From Sphingomonas yabuuchiae (lineage in GTDB: Bacteria; Pseudomonadota; Alphaproteobacteria; Sphingomonadales; Sphingomonadaceae), in assembly GCF_014199595.1 (NCBI RefSeq), contig NZ_JACHNX010000002.1:434001-498000 (forward strand): a stretch of DNA of 64,000 nucleotides, written 5' to 3'. A model generated the notes under the pieces. The model searched no databases, was not told where the DNA came from, and saw only the letters and a program-made list of their open reading frames with translations. Positions 27,184-38,740 of this stretch are shown here, piece after piece. The position numbers were made by a program, and so were the translations under genes. The first letter of the stretch is position 1. Each line of letters begins with the position of its first letter.

Positions 27184-28257
27184 ATGCAGCCGGAGCGTTC
27201 CAAGACCATGTATCCGGGATCGGACAATCCGACCGCCCAGCCCAGCGAATTGTACCGACAGTCGCTGGTGATGCGGGCGATCGGCACGCCCTTTGTCGCC
27301 GACCTGCTGGCCGCGGTCGACCGGCAGCTCGACAAGGCACCGCTCAGCGCCGCGCTGATCCGCTCCTGGGGCAGCACCGCCGCCTCCTCCGCGATCGCGA
27401 TGCGGATCAACGCCGCCCTGCATGCGCTGGCGAGGCGCGGTGTCGAGCCGCAATTGGCCGCCCTCTATGCCGGGGACCATGACCGCTTCGACGAGGCGGT
27501 CGCCCTGGCGCTGGCGGCGCATGACGAATTTCTGGTCGACTGGTTGCTGCGTGTGCCGCAGACCAACGAGATCGGCCGCGCGGCGGCCTTGTACGCCGCC
27601 CTGATGGTCCTGGCGCAGGATCATGGCCATGATTTCGATCTGTTCGAAATCGGGGCGAGCGCCGGACTGAACCTCAACCTGTCCCGCTATGCCTATGATC
27701 TGGGTGGCGTCCGGACGGGTGCGCCGGACTCGCTGGTGCGGATCGCGCCCGAATGGCGTGGCCCCCCGCCCCCCGATGCCGCCGTGACCGTCCGTCAGGC
27801 GCTGGGCGTCGATCTCCACCCGCTCGACGTCAATGATCCGGCGGCCTGCGAGCGGCTGGCATCCTTCATTTTCGCCGACCAGCCCGAGCGGGCCGAGCGC
27901 CTGGACCGGGCTCTGGCAATCGCGCGCCGGCATCCGCCCCGGCTCGATACCGGCGATGCCGCATCCTGGCTGACGGCACAGCTTGCCGCTCCTGCGCCGG
28001 ACGGCCGCCACCGCGTCGTCCTGCATTCGATGGTTCTGCAATATCTCAGCGCCGAAGACCGCGCCCGGATAGAGGCGACCCTGAACGAAGCCGGGGCGTC
28101 CGCGACCGCGACGAGGCCGTTCGCCTCGATCGGTTTCGAATGGGACCTGGCGCGCGAGCGGGTCGAGCTTCGCCTGCGGTCCTGGCCCGACGGTCAAGAC
28201 CGCGTGCTGGCGCATTGCCATCCTTATGGCGCGTGGATTCACTGGCTGACGAACTGA
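27184..28257 (+). CDS. DUF2332 family protein
   Basis: About 357 residues. LIRSWGSTAASSAIAMRINAALHAL, HDEFLVDWLLRVPQTNEIGRAAAL, LFEIGASAGLNLNLSRYAYD and VLHSMVLQYLS match DUF2332, a cytoplasmic family without a settled role. FEIGASAGLNL resembles a nucleotide- or SAM-binding glycine loop, so a methyltransferase-like fold has been suggested by this motif, but that is only inference. The start is uncertain: ATG 27184 or 27208; no strong ribosome site at either. Confidence 0.8.
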   Translation: MQPERSKTMYPGSDNPTAQPSELYRQSLVMRAIGTPFVADLLAAVDRQLDKAPLSAALIRSWGSTAASSAIAMRINAALHALARRGVEPQLAALYAGDHDRFDEAVALALAAHDEFLVDWLLRVPQTNEIGRAAALYAALMVLAQDHGHDFDLFEIGASAGLNLNLSRYAYDLGGVRTGAPDSLVRIAPEWRGPPPPDAAVTVRQALGVDLHPLDVNDPAACERLASFIFADQPERAERLDRALAIARRHPPRLDTGDAASWLTAQLAAPAPDGRHRVVLHSMVLQYLSAEDRARIEATLNEAGASATATRPFASIGFEWDLARERVELRLRSWPDGQDRVLAHCHPYGAWIHWLTN

Positions 28258-28565
28258 CAAACTATTCGTCACGATAATGGTTACACGCTTCACCCATCCT
28301 TAACTTTGCGGTTCTAGCAATTGTCCGACGAAACCAATGTTTCATGTGGGACCGGGGGGATTGGACATTGCGCGACGACGACTGCGCCAGTGCATTTGGC
28401 GATACTTTTCAAAGCCGAATCCATGACCGCGACTGATCCTCTCGCCGTCCTGTCAGCGCCCTTCGATGCGCCGCGTGATCGGCCCAGTCCGCCTGTCCTC
28501 GATAACGATAACTCAATGAATTCGCGCTTATCGTCCCTCGTCCGACTTGTTGAGAGAAACGCATA
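28258..28565. other. Intergenic region upstream of chemoreceptor gene
   Basis: 308 bp. An open frame on the plus strand (28321 on, internal ATG at 28423) runs to a TAA that overlaps the chemoreceptor ATG as TAATG at 28564-28568. From 28423 it would encode 47 residues, but there is no ribosome site and no recognisable homology. Otherwise it should contain the chemoreceptor promoter. Confidence 0.4.
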
Positions 28566-30338
28566 ATGCTCACGAACATGAACATCCCCAAGAAACTGGG
28601 TGTATCGTTCCTGATCGTCAGCCTGTCGGCCGCGGTCATGACGATCGTGTTCTTCGTGAACATCTGGGAAATCAAAAACGCGACGGCGCGCAACAACCAC
28701 GCCCAGGAAGTCTATGCCAAGGCACTGACGCTCGAGACATCGATTCTGCGAGAGAACAGCCAGTTGCGCGGTTTCCTCGTCACAGCGGATAAGAGCTATC
28801 TCAAATCCTACGAGGAAGCCCGCAAGGAATATGACACCACCAGCCGCGAACTGAACGCGATGCTGGACGACTCGGCCGAGTTGGCGTTGCTTGCCAAGTC
28901 CAATGCCGAAAAGGCCAAGTGGCGGCGGACATGGAGCGACCGTCTGACCGATTGGGTCAAGGACGGGCGGCGCGACGAAGCGCAACAGGCCGTTCGTGAC
29001 GCGGGCAAAGCCGTGCTGACCAGCGACATCGTGCTGCCCCTCCGGGCCATTCGCGACCAGGAAACGGCGGCGATCGCCAGCAATGCCGCATCGCAGGAAA
29101 ACGCGATCAGCACCGCCATCATCGCCTTGGTGCTTGGCGGCGTGATGCTGATCGGCGTCGTCATCACCCTTCAGATGCTGCTCAGCCGCAGCATCGCACG
29201 GCCGATCACCACCCTCACCCGCCTGATGGCCGAGCTGGCGCGCGGTCGCAACGACATCGATGTGCCGGGCAGCGAGCGCGGGGATGAACTGGGCGACATG
29301 GCCCGCGCCGTCGTCGTCTTCCGCGACGCGGCCAAGGCCAAGGTGAGCGACGACCGTGAGCGCGAGCTGGCCTTGCAGGAAATCGGCTCCGGCCTGCATC
29401 GCCTGTCGGAAGCGGACCTGACCGTCCGCCTGACGGACCTGCCGTCCGCCTTCCATCAGCTGGCGGCCGACTTCAATCGCGCCGTCCAGAACCTTTCGGG
29501 CCTGACCAGCGACGTTCGCGGCAGCGCCGGCTCCATCCGCTCGAATATCGAGGAAATCCGCCAGGCGACCGACAATCTGTCGGCGCGCAGCGAGCAGCAG
29601 GCGGCCAGCCTGCGGGAAACCGCCGCAGCGGTCGGCGAGATCACGCAAGGCGTTCGCGAAGGGGCGGCCAGCGCCAGCCAGGCGAACCGTGCCGTGACCG
29701 AGGCCCGCGACGAAGCCGAAAAGGGCGGGCAGATCGTCGCCAAGTCGATCACCGCGATGAACGGCATCGACCAGGCCAGCCGCGAGATCGTCGATATCAT
29801 CACCGTCATCGACGGCATCGCCTTCCAGACGAACCTGCTCGCCCTCAACGCGGGCGTCGAAGCGGCGCGGGCCGGTGACGCGGGCAAGGGCTTCGCCGTC
29901 GTCGCCTCCGAGGTCCGCGCACTGGCGCAGCGCTCGGCCGATGCGGCATCCGACGTCAAGGCGCGCATTCTCTCGGCGATCGAACATGTCCGTTCGGGCG
30001 TGGTACTGGTCGACGAGACCGGCAATGCCCTGCAACGGATCATCGGCAAGGTGTCCGACGTCAGCACCGTGGTCGACGTCATCGCGCGGTCCTCCGAACA
30101 GCAGGCCCACAGCCTGGGTCAGGTCAACATCGCGATCGGCGAGATCGATTCGGTCACGCAACAAAATGCCGCGATGGTCGAGGAATCGACGGCCGCCGCC
30201 AGCCTGCTGGCGCAGGAGTGTGGGACGCTGATGGCCTCGGTGATGCGCTTCAACGTAGATGCGGCCGCGCAGCATGCCTCTGCGGCCTCCCCGCAATACC
30301 GGACGGAGTATGGCCACGCGTCCCGATACGCCGCCTGA
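28566..30338 (+). CDS. Methyl-accepting chemotaxis protein with CHASE3-like sensor
   Basis: 590 residues. Membrane helix 1 (about 12-32), periplasmic helical sensor region of about 150 residues resembling CHASE3 (ENSQLRGFLVTADKSYLKSYEEARKEYD), membrane helix 2 (about 184-207), HAMP (RPITTLTRLMAELARGR, ERGDELGDMARAV), then a methyl-accepting signalling domain with the conserved tip IDGIAFQTNLLALNAGVEAARAGDAGKGFAVVASEVR. The tip reads GVEAARAGDAGKGF where many receptors have AVEAARAGEQGRGF. No C-terminal CheR-tethering pentapeptide. No che genes nearby, so it is an orphan receptor working with a distant array. A HisKA_2 kinase gene follows after 139 bp. Confidence 0.93.
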   Translation: MLTNMNIPKKLGVSFLIVSLSAAVMTIVFFVNIWEIKNATARNNHAQEVYAKALTLETSILRENSQLRGFLVTADKSYLKSYEEARKEYDTTSRELNAMLDDSAELALLAKSNAEKAKWRRTWSDRLTDWVKDGRRDEAQQAVRDAGKAVLTSDIVLPLRAIRDQETAAIASNAASQENAISTAIIALVLGGVMLIGVVITLQMLLSRSIARPITTLTRLMAELARGRNDIDVPGSERGDELGDMARAVVVFRDAAKAKVSDDRERELALQEIGSGLHRLSEADLTVRLTDLPSAFHQLAADFNRAVQNLSGLTSDVRGSAGSIRSNIEEIRQATDNLSARSEQQAASLRETAAAVGEITQGVREGAASASQANRAVTEARDEAEKGGQIVAKSITAMNGIDQASREIVDIITVIDGIAFQTNLLALNAGVEAARAGDAGKGFAVVASEVRALAQRSADAASDVKARILSAIEHVRSGVVLVDETGNALQRIIGKVSDVSTVVDVIARSSEQQAHSLGQVNIAIGEIDSVTQQNAAMVEESTAAASLLAQECGTLMASVMRFNVDAAAQHASAASPQYRTEYGHASRYAA

Positions 30339-30477
30339 TAGAGCGCGAGCGGCCGCCCACCACGGCTGATTTGCGTTTCCTGATCAACGCCATGACGGCA
30401 ATGCCGTGTTAACCTGCATTTGCAACTGATGCGGGGATCGCGCAGGAGAAGCTCACACAGGAGGATGTGGACGGCAT

Positions 30478-31503
30478 ATGGACTCAAAGCGCCGGATTTT
30501 AGAGCAATTGCCGCTACTTGGCGAGCGCAGGGCGCTGGCCTATTCCGTGGCGCTGGCGCTTTCGGCGATTGCCTGGTGGATACGCTGGACACTGGATCCG
30601 GCCTTTCCGCCGGGCTTTCCCTATCTGACGTTCTTCCCGGCCGTCATCATTTCATCCTTCCTGTTCGGGCGCGGCCCGGGAACGCTGTCGGCCATCGTCT
30701 GCGGTCTGCTCGCCTGGTATTTCTTCATACCGCCCGCCAACAGCTTCGATTTTGAGCCGCGCACGCTCGTCGCCTTGGGCTTCTATGCGGGTGTCGTGGC
30801 GGTCGATATCGGTCTTGTCGACGCCATGCAGCGTGCCAACCAGCGATCGTCGCGGCTGGCGGCGGAACAGCGACAACTGGCCGAACGCACCGAATTGCTT
30901 TTCAGCGAGTTGCAGCACCGGGTCTCGAACAACATCCAGATGGTCGGCGCCATGCTGTCGCTGCAGCAGCGGCAGGTCGTCGATCCGATCGCGCGCATGG
31001 TCCTGGCCGACGCCTCCACGAAGCTGCAGCTCATTGGGCGCATCCAGCGGCAGCTCTACGCGACGACGGGCGAGCAGGTGCCGCTGGACATCTTCCTGCG
31101 GGACCTGATGGCGGACCTGTTCGCCGCCGACACGAAACCCGGCATCATCCACCGGATCGAGGCGGTTCCCGGACTGCGCCTCTCACCGGATGCGGCGATC
31201 CCGCTTGCGCTCATCATGGCGGAGGGCATCGCCAATGCGATGGAACATGGCTTTGCCAATCGCGAGTTCGGGCAGTTGGTCGTCACCCTCACCCGTCAGG
31301 ACGACGTCATCGCACTCTGCGTGATCGACGATGGCGCAGGCCTGCCGCCGGGGTTCGACCTTCAGGGCTCGAACAGCCTCGGCCTGAAACTGGTGCGAAG
31401 CCTGGCCAAGCAGATGGGAGCGGAATTGAGCGTCGAAAACGGCCCCTCGGCGGGGACGATCCTGCGCCTGACATTGCCCGATGGCCAGAGCGGACACCCA
31501 TAA
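30478..31503 (+). CDS. Membrane sensor histidine kinase, DUF4118 + HisKA_2
   Basis: 341 residues. Residues about 20-115 form the four-helix DUF4118 membrane module (the KdpD-type segment). The dimerisation domain is HisKA_2: LLFSELQHRVSNNIQMVGAMLSLQQRQ with the phospho-acceptor His147. The ATPase domain has an N-box (EGIANAMEHGF), a G1 box (DDGAGLPPGF) and SLGLKLVRSLAKQMG. Such kinases feed the alphaproteobacterial general stress response (PhyR-type) or local regulators; no response regulator is encoded here. A Shine-Dalgarno-like aggagg lies about 13 nt from the ATG, longer than ideal. Convergent with the next gene. Confidence 0.9.
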   Translation: MDSKRRILEQLPLLGERRALAYSVALALSAIAWWIRWTLDPAFPPGFPYLTFFPAVIISSFLFGRGPGTLSAIVCGLLAWYFFIPPANSFDFEPRTLVALGFYAGVVAVDIGLVDAMQRANQRSSRLAAEQRQLAERTELLFSELQHRVSNNIQMVGAMLSLQQRQVVDPIARMVLADASTKLQLIGRIQRQLYATTGEQVPLDIFLRDLMADLFAADTKPGIIHRIEAVPGLRLSPDAAIPLALIMAEGIANAMEHGFANREFGQLVVTLTRQDDVIALCVIDDGAGLPPGFDLQGSNSLGLKLVRSLAKQMGAELSVENGPSAGTILRLTLPDGQSGHP

Positions 31504-31547
31504 TCACACACTCGCACGGATGACCGCCAACATCCTGCATCATCGCA

Positions 31548-33762
<2,215 letters not shown>

Positions 33763-33763
<1 letters not shown>

Positions 33764-34089
33764 CACGCCGCGCTCACATTCGCATCGACAAAGGCGTCGA
33801 GACGGCTGCGCGACATGGTGCCGAACGCGCGCGCGGCTTCCGCACCGTCCTTGACGATCAGCAGCAGCGGAATGCCGCGCACCTCGAACCGTTCGGCGAG
33901 CTTGGGATTTTCGTCAATATTGACCTTCACGATGTCGATCTCGTCGGCATATTCCTCCGCGAGTTCGTCGAGCGTCGGGGCCAGCGCCTTGCAAGGCCCG
34001 CACCAGGGGGCCCAGAAATCGACCAGCACGGGCTTGTCGTTCTGCATGACGATCTCGTCGAAATCCTGCTCGGTGGCATTACGCATCAT
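33763..34089 (-). CDS. trxA: Thioredoxin
   Basis: 108 residues with the classical active site WAPWCGPCKALAP (Cys30 and Cys33) and the cis-Pro loop VRGIPLLLIV. Cytoplasmic, no signal peptide. ATG 34089 is preferred (aagga 5 nt upstream) over the GTG at 34092. Its stop overlaps the next gene start (TGATG), and it begins 27 bp after tldD. Being inside the TldD/TldE operon it is likely a dedicated reductant for a cysteine-containing substrate rather than the housekeeping thioredoxin, though the latter cannot be excluded without the rest of the genome. Confidence 0.93.
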
Positions 34090-34116
34090 CACTGTCCTTG
34101 TCTGGAATTGGGGGGA

Positions 34117-35577
34117 TCAGCCGGCCTGTCCGCCGACCATCATGCGGTCGATGCGGAGAGTGGGCTGGCCGACGCTGACATGGAGCGACTGGCCCTGCTT
34201 GCCGCAGGTCGCCATGCCGGTATCGAAGGCCAGATCGTTGCCGATCATGGAAATGTGGCGCAGCGCTTCATGCCCGACGCCGATCAATGTCGCACCACGC
34301 ACCGGGGCGACCAGCCGCCCCTTCTCGACCAGCCACGCCTCGATCGTGGTGAAGTTGAAACGGCCGGTGACGATATCGACCTGCCCGCCGTCGAATTCGG
34401 TCGCATAGATGCCGCGATCGATGGAGGCGATGATATCGGCCGGATCGGCCGTGCCGTTCGCCAGGAAGGTGTTGGTCATGCGCGGCATGGGCAGATGCGC
34501 ATAGGACTGGCGACGGCCATTGCCCGTCGAGCGCGCGTTCATCAGCCCGGCGTTCAGCCGGTCCTGCATCAAACCGGTCAGCACCCCGTCCTCGACCAGT
34601 ACGGTGCGGTCGGGCGGCGTGCCCTCGTCATCAATGCCCAGCGATCCCAGCCGCCCGGAAAGGCCGCCATCGTCGATCACCGTCACGCCGGGTGCCGCAA
34701 TCCGCTCGCCGACCTTGCCGTCGAAGGCGGAGAGGTGCTTGCGGTGATGATCGCCCTCCAGCCCGTGGCCCACTGCCTCATGGAACAGCACGCCGGGATA
34801 GCCCGGTCCCAGGACCACCGGCATCTGGCCCACCGGCGCAGGGATGGCATCGAGATTGTTCAGCGCCATATTGGCCGCTGCTGCGACCATCCGGTCGACT
34901 GATGCGGCGTCGAACCCGCCCAATCCGGTACGCCGCCCCAGTCCCGCCTGTCCCCGTGCGCGGCGACCATCCTGTTCCGCGATTACGACTAGCGACAGGA
35001 TGGTCATCGGCCGCACGTCCCCGGCCAGCAGCCCGTCCGCCTCGGCGACCAGGATCGTCGTGTCGGTCGCCCGGACATTGGCGTCGACCTGAACGATGCG
35101 ACCGTCCTGCATCCGGGCGAGTTCGTCGATCCGCGTCAACAGGGCGATCCACGCCGCCGCATCCTCGACCGCCACCGTCTCGATCGCCGGATAGAGATGA
35201 TGGCCAGCCGGGGTCCGGGTCAGAGCGATACCCTGCCCATACCGCCCCGCATCGCCGTGCCGCGCCAGCGTGCGGACCGCGCGTACCGTGTCGAGCAGCG
35301 CCCCCTCGCGCATGTCGGCGGAGTGGGCGAAGCTCACCTGCCCGCCATGCGCCGCCCGGGCGCCGACGCCCTGCCGCATCGAAAAGCCGCCCTGGGTGAC
35401 CCGACCGCCCTCCAGCCGCCAACTGCGCATCGCCGTCGTCTCGAAATACAGGTCGGCCAGATCCGCGCCGCCGCCCGCCAGTTCGCCCAGCGCACGACCG
35501 ATCGCCGCCTCATCATGCCCCGCCGGACCAAGCAGCACGGTACGCGCGCGGACGAGCGCCAGTGCGCCGCCGTTCAT
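34117..35577 (-). CDS. tldD: TldD metalloprotease subunit
   Basis: 486 residues, typical TldD length. Zinc motif HExxxH at His266-His271 (FHEAVGHGLEGD) and the C-terminal cysteine region MATCGKQGQSLHVSVGQPTLRIDRM are intact, so it should be the catalytic half of the TldD/TldE protease, which threads unfolded peptides and removes leader sequences (microcin B17, klebsazolicin) or degrades small peptides such as CcdA. The true start is the ATG at 35577; the longer open frame upstream is PmbA read out of frame. ATG overlaps the pmbA stop as ATGA. Situated in an operon with an SbmA-like ABC protein and a siderophore-type receptor, not in a housekeeping setting. Confidence 0.93.
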   Translation of the reverse strand: MNGGALALVRARTVLLGPAGHDEAAIGRALGELAGGGADLADLYFETTAMRSWRLEGGRVTQGGFSMRQGVGARAAHGGQVSFAHSADMREGALLDTVRAVRTLARHGDAGRYGQGIALTRTPAGHHLYPAIETVAVEDAAAWIALLTRIDELARMQDGRIVQVDANVRATDTTILVAEADGLLAGDVRPMTILSLVVIAEQDGRRARGQAGLGRRTGLGGFDAASVDRMVAAAANMALNNLDAIPAPVGQMPVVLGPGYPGVLFHEAVGHGLEGDHHRKHLSAFDGKVGERIAAPGVTVIDDGGLSGRLGSLGIDDEGTPPDRTVLVEDGVLTGLMQDRLNAGLMNARSTGNGRRQSYAHLPMPRMTNTFLANGTADPADIIASIDRGIYATEFDGGQVDIVTGRFNFTTIEAWLVEKGRLVAPVRGATLIGVGHEALRHISMIGNDLAFDTGMATCGKQGQSLHVSVGQPTLRIDRMMVGGQAG

Positions 35578-36923
35578 GCCTTTCCTCCCACCTGCATCTC
35601 GTCGATCAGGATCGATCCAGTGCGCAGCGCGCCCTGCCGCTCGACATCGTCGCCGACCGCGCGGATGCCGTTCAGCATCGCGGGCATCTGGCCCGCCAGC
35701 GTCACGTCGGTGACGGGGTGGACGACCTCGCCCCCCTCGACCCACAGCCCCTTGATCGCCTGGGTCCAATTGCCACTGGCCGGATCGGTCTTGCCGCCCT
35801 GAAATTCGGTCACGACCAAGCCCGTACCCAGCATCCGCAGCATCGCTGGCCAGTCGCCGCCCGGCGCGCTGCTGGTCAGGCGCAGATTGTAGAAACCATC
35901 GGCATTGCCGGTCGACGCCATGCCCAGCTTGCGTCCCGAGACGCTCGACAGGAACAGCCCCTCGACCACCCCGTCGCGCAGGATAGGACGGGCCGATCCG
36001 GCGATCCCCTCGCTGTCGAACGGACCGCTCGCCAATCCCAGCGGCTCGAACGGGTCCTCGGTCAGATTGAGATGAGAGGCCGCGACGCGCTGGCCGAGCG
36101 GCGCGCGCAGGAAGGTCATGCCGCGAAACTGCGCTATGCCGGTCAACGCCCCTGCCAGGTCGGAGACCAGCGACATCGCCGTGCGCGGGGCGAACAGCAC
36201 CGGGCAACGCCGACTGGCGATGGCCCGTGCCCCCAGCGCCGCGCGGGCGCGATCGGCGGCGGTGCGTACCAATTGCTCGGGCAGGGCCAGGGCGTCGACG
36301 CTCCGCTCCTGCGACTGGCAGAAAGCCGACGTGCTGCCGCCCCCGTCCTGCGCCAGCATCACCGACCAGCGCCCGTCATTCGAGCGCCGGATACTACGGC
36401 AGAAGCCGTCGCTGGTCGCCAGCGCCCACAGTCCTTCGGTCGCGACCGCCACGGACTCGCCGACGCGAAGCCGGGGATCGGCCCCTGCCACCTCGCTGGC
36501 GATCCGATCGGCCAGCATCGCGGCGGTCAGCAGCGTATCGGGATCGCGCGGGCTTTCGGCGTAGAGCAAGGGCGAAATGCCCGTATAGGCAAGGCTGTGC
36601 GCTGGCGGCAGACCGCCGTCCGGGTCCGGCTGGACATGCTGGGCGATCATCATCGCCTCGTCCACCAGTCGTTCGATCGCCGCCGGATCGAAGCTGGCGG
36701 TAGAGGCCACTCCGCGCCGTCCCTGATGGAAGACGGTCAGCCCCAAGACTTGCGTCCCGCTGCGCTCGGCAGTCTCGACCTCGCCGTGCCGCACGGCGAT
36801 CCGGGCAATGCCCTCATGATGCGCCGAGGCGCGCGCGCTCGCGCCGCGCCGCGCCGCGATTTCGACAGCCCGCGTCGCGGCATCGCGCAGGTCCGCCTCG
36901 TCCTGGGTCAGGAGCGCGCTCAT
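35574..36923 (-). CDS. pmbA: PmbA/TldE, non-catalytic partner of TldD
   Basis: 449 residues, the usual TldE size. Matches include HGEVETAERSGTQVLGLTVFHQGRRGVAST, CPVLFAPRTAMSLVSDLAGALTG, DPFEPLGLASGPFDSEGIAG and TGNADGFYNLRLTSSAPGG. As in other TldE proteins the HExxxH motif is absent. Forms the heterodimer with TldD. Both ends overlap their neighbours by 4 bp (ATGA): with the ABC protein gene upstream and tldD downstream, indicating tight co-translation. Confidence 0.93.
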   Translation of the reverse strand: MSALLTQDEADLRDAATRAVEIAARRGASARASAHHEGIARIAVRHGEVETAERSGTQVLGLTVFHQGRRGVASTASFDPAAIERLVDEAMMIAQHVQPDPDGGLPPAHSLAYTGISPLLYAESPRDPDTLLTAAMLADRIASEVAGADPRLRVGESVAVATEGLWALATSDGFCRSIRRSNDGRWSVMLAQDGGGSTSAFCQSQERSVDALALPEQLVRTAADRARAALGARAIASRRCPVLFAPRTAMSLVSDLAGALTGIAQFRGMTFLRAPLGQRVAASHLNLTEDPFEPLGLASGPFDSEGIAGSARPILRDGVVEGLFLSSVSGRKLGMASTGNADGFYNLRLTSSAPGGDWPAMLRMLGTGLVVTEFQGGKTDPASGNWTQAIKGLWVEGGEVVHPVTDVTLAGQMPAMLNGIRAVGDDVERQGALRTGSILIDEMQVGGKA

Positions 36924-38725
36924 GCCTCGTCCTCGGTGATGGCGGCCGCCGTCGCATGGCCATGGTGCAGGCGCAGGCGATGCGTGTGATAGGCGGCAAG
37001 CTTTTCGTTGTGTACGACGCTGACGATGGTGGCGTCCGGCATCGCGTCGAGCACGGCCCGGTAGAAGAAAGCGGCATTGTCGGCATCGAGCGCGCTGGTC
37101 GCTTCATCGACGATCAGCAGGGTCGGGCGCTTCAACAGGATGCGGGCCAGCGCGACACGCTGCTGCTCGCCGGGCGACAGCTCCTCCTGCCACATGCGCA
37201 GTTCGTGCAGGGCGGTCCCGTGGGCCTTCAGCCCGACCTTTTCCAGCAGGGCGAGGACGGTCGCGTCGTCATGCTGTTCGGGCCGGTCGGGGAAGCAGAC
37301 CGCCCCCTTCAGCGTGCCCAGCGGCAGGTATAGCCGTTGCGGCACCAGCATCGCCCGGCCACGGCGGGTCATCGCCACCTGGCCCGCTCCGTCCGGCCAC
37401 AGCCCCGCAATCGCGCGCAGAAGTGTGGTCTTGCCGGTGCCGGACGGCCCCTGGATCACCCAGCGCTCGCCGTCGCGGACCGTCCAGTCGGCGACGGCCA
37501 TCAAGGGGGCTCCATTGGGGCGGCGAAGTTCCAGCCCCTCAACCCGGATCGCCACGCCGTCGGGTGTACCGCCGGGCATGAAGGTGATCCCGCGCGGACG
37601 CTCGTAATCGATCGCATCATCCAGCGCCTTGAGACGGTTGATGTTGGCGACCTGCCGCGCGATGCCGGGATAGGCCATGACGATATAGGACAGGCTTGCC
37701 GAAAACTGGGTGAAGGCGTCGCGGGCGGCCTGAACCTGTCCGAAGGTGATCGCACCGGCGAAATATTTCGGCACGGTCAGGAACAGCGGCACGACCGTCA
37801 TCGTGCGCTGGTAAATGTCCTGCCCGGCGCTCAGGCCGGCATTGGCCAGCATCAGTTGAAAGAAGTTGCGGCGGATATTGGCGAAGGCGGTCTTCAGCCC
37901 GTCCTGCTCGATATTCTGCGCATGGGAGAAAGCGATCTGCTCGCCATTGCGGCGGACGTGCAGCAGGCCGGCACGGTAATCGGCCTCATAATGTTGTTCG
38001 CGCATCTTGCGACGGACGAAAGGCTTGCCGATCCAGGTGATCACGGTCGTGCCAAGGACGACATAGGCGATCGAGAACCAGATCAGGTCGCCGCCGGGCA
38101 GCGGGATACGATCGCCGAACAGCGGGATAGCGAGCGGCGACGAGGTTTGCAGCAGGATCGTGGCGAAGGCGATCGCCCGCACCAGGCTGAAGATCAGCGA
38201 GATGGCAATGCTGAGCGGCGATTGGCCATATTCCAGGCCCATCGAGGTAAAGGCGCGCACATCCTCGGCGATACGCTGATCGGGGTTGTCGATCATGCGC
38301 AACCGCTCGATCTCGTAGAAACGGTCCCGCGCGAACCAGCGACCGAGATACCAGTCGTTCAGCCAGTGCCGCCACCGGATCGACAGGGTCCAGCCGACGA
38401 TATTGTGCAGGAACTGCGTCCCGATCGCCAGCCCGGCGATCATCATGAACATCACGACCAGCGACACGAATTGCGCCCCCTGCCGCCGTTCGATCGCATC
38501 GTAGAAGTCCCGTTGCCACGTATTGGACAACAGGAAGGCATAGGTCGTCCCGACCTCGACCGCGCAATAGCATGCGACCAGGAACCACGCCCATTTCCAG
38601 TCCTGCGACACGAAGTACCGCGTGCACAGCCGCCAGGCATGCGCCCAGCGTGCACCGGCTGGCTGGACAGGCTGGAGACCCGCTTCGCGGCGGGTCTCCT
38701 CGGCATGGGCAGGGGGTGGCATCAT
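36920..38725 (-). CDS. ABC transporter, SbmA/BacA/YddA-like membrane domain fused to ATPase
   Basis: 601 residues. The N-terminal half is the ABC_membrane_2 / SbmA-BacA fold (LLSNTWQRDFYDAIERRQGAQF, RWRHWLNDWYLGRWFARDRFYEIE, NPDQRIAEDVRAF are diagnostic) with about six membrane helices; the C-terminal half is an ATPase with Walker A GPSGTGKTT, signature LSPGEQQRVALARILL and Walker B LLIVDEATSALD. SbmA and BacA import modified peptides; YddA-type fused proteins are ATP-driven relatives. It begins 15 bp after the receptor gene stop and overlaps pmbA (ATGA). With the TBDR it would make a two-membrane import path for a peptide that TldD/TldE then processes; export of a peptide made in the cell is the alternative. 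Confidence 0.9.
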   Translation of the reverse strand: MMPPPAHAEETRREAGLQPVQPAGARWAHAWRLCTRYFVSQDWKWAWFLVACYCAVEVGTTYAFLLSNTWQRDFYDAIERRQGAQFVSLVVMFMMIAGLAIGTQFLHNIVGWTLSIRWRHWLNDWYLGRWFARDRFYEIERLRMIDNPDQRIAEDVRAFTSMGLEYGQSPLSIAISLIFSLVRAIAFATILLQTSSPLAIPLFGDRIPLPGGDLIWFSIAYVVLGTTVITWIGKPFVRRKMREQHYEADYRAGLLHVRRNGEQIAFSHAQNIEQDGLKTAFANIRRNFFQLMLANAGLSAGQDIYQRTMTVVPLFLTVPKYFAGAITFGQVQAARDAFTQFSASLSYIVMAYPGIARQVANINRLKALDDAIDYERPRGITFMPGGTPDGVAIRVEGLELRRPNGAPLMAVADWTVRDGERWVIQGPSGTGKTTLLRAIAGLWPDGAGQVAMTRRGRAMLVPQRLYLPLGTLKGAVCFPDRPEQHDDATVLALLEKVGLKAHGTALHELRMWQEELSPGEQQRVALARILLKRPTLLIVDEATSALDADNAAFFYRAVLDAMPDATIVSVVHNEKLAAYHTHRLRLHHGHATAAAITEDEA

Positions 38726-38740
38726 TGGTGGGAACCCCGT

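Noticed and set aside
34117..36207. 696-codon version of tldD
   Set aside because: The first ~210 codons are pmbA in another frame; family homology and the ATGA overlap fix the start at 35577.
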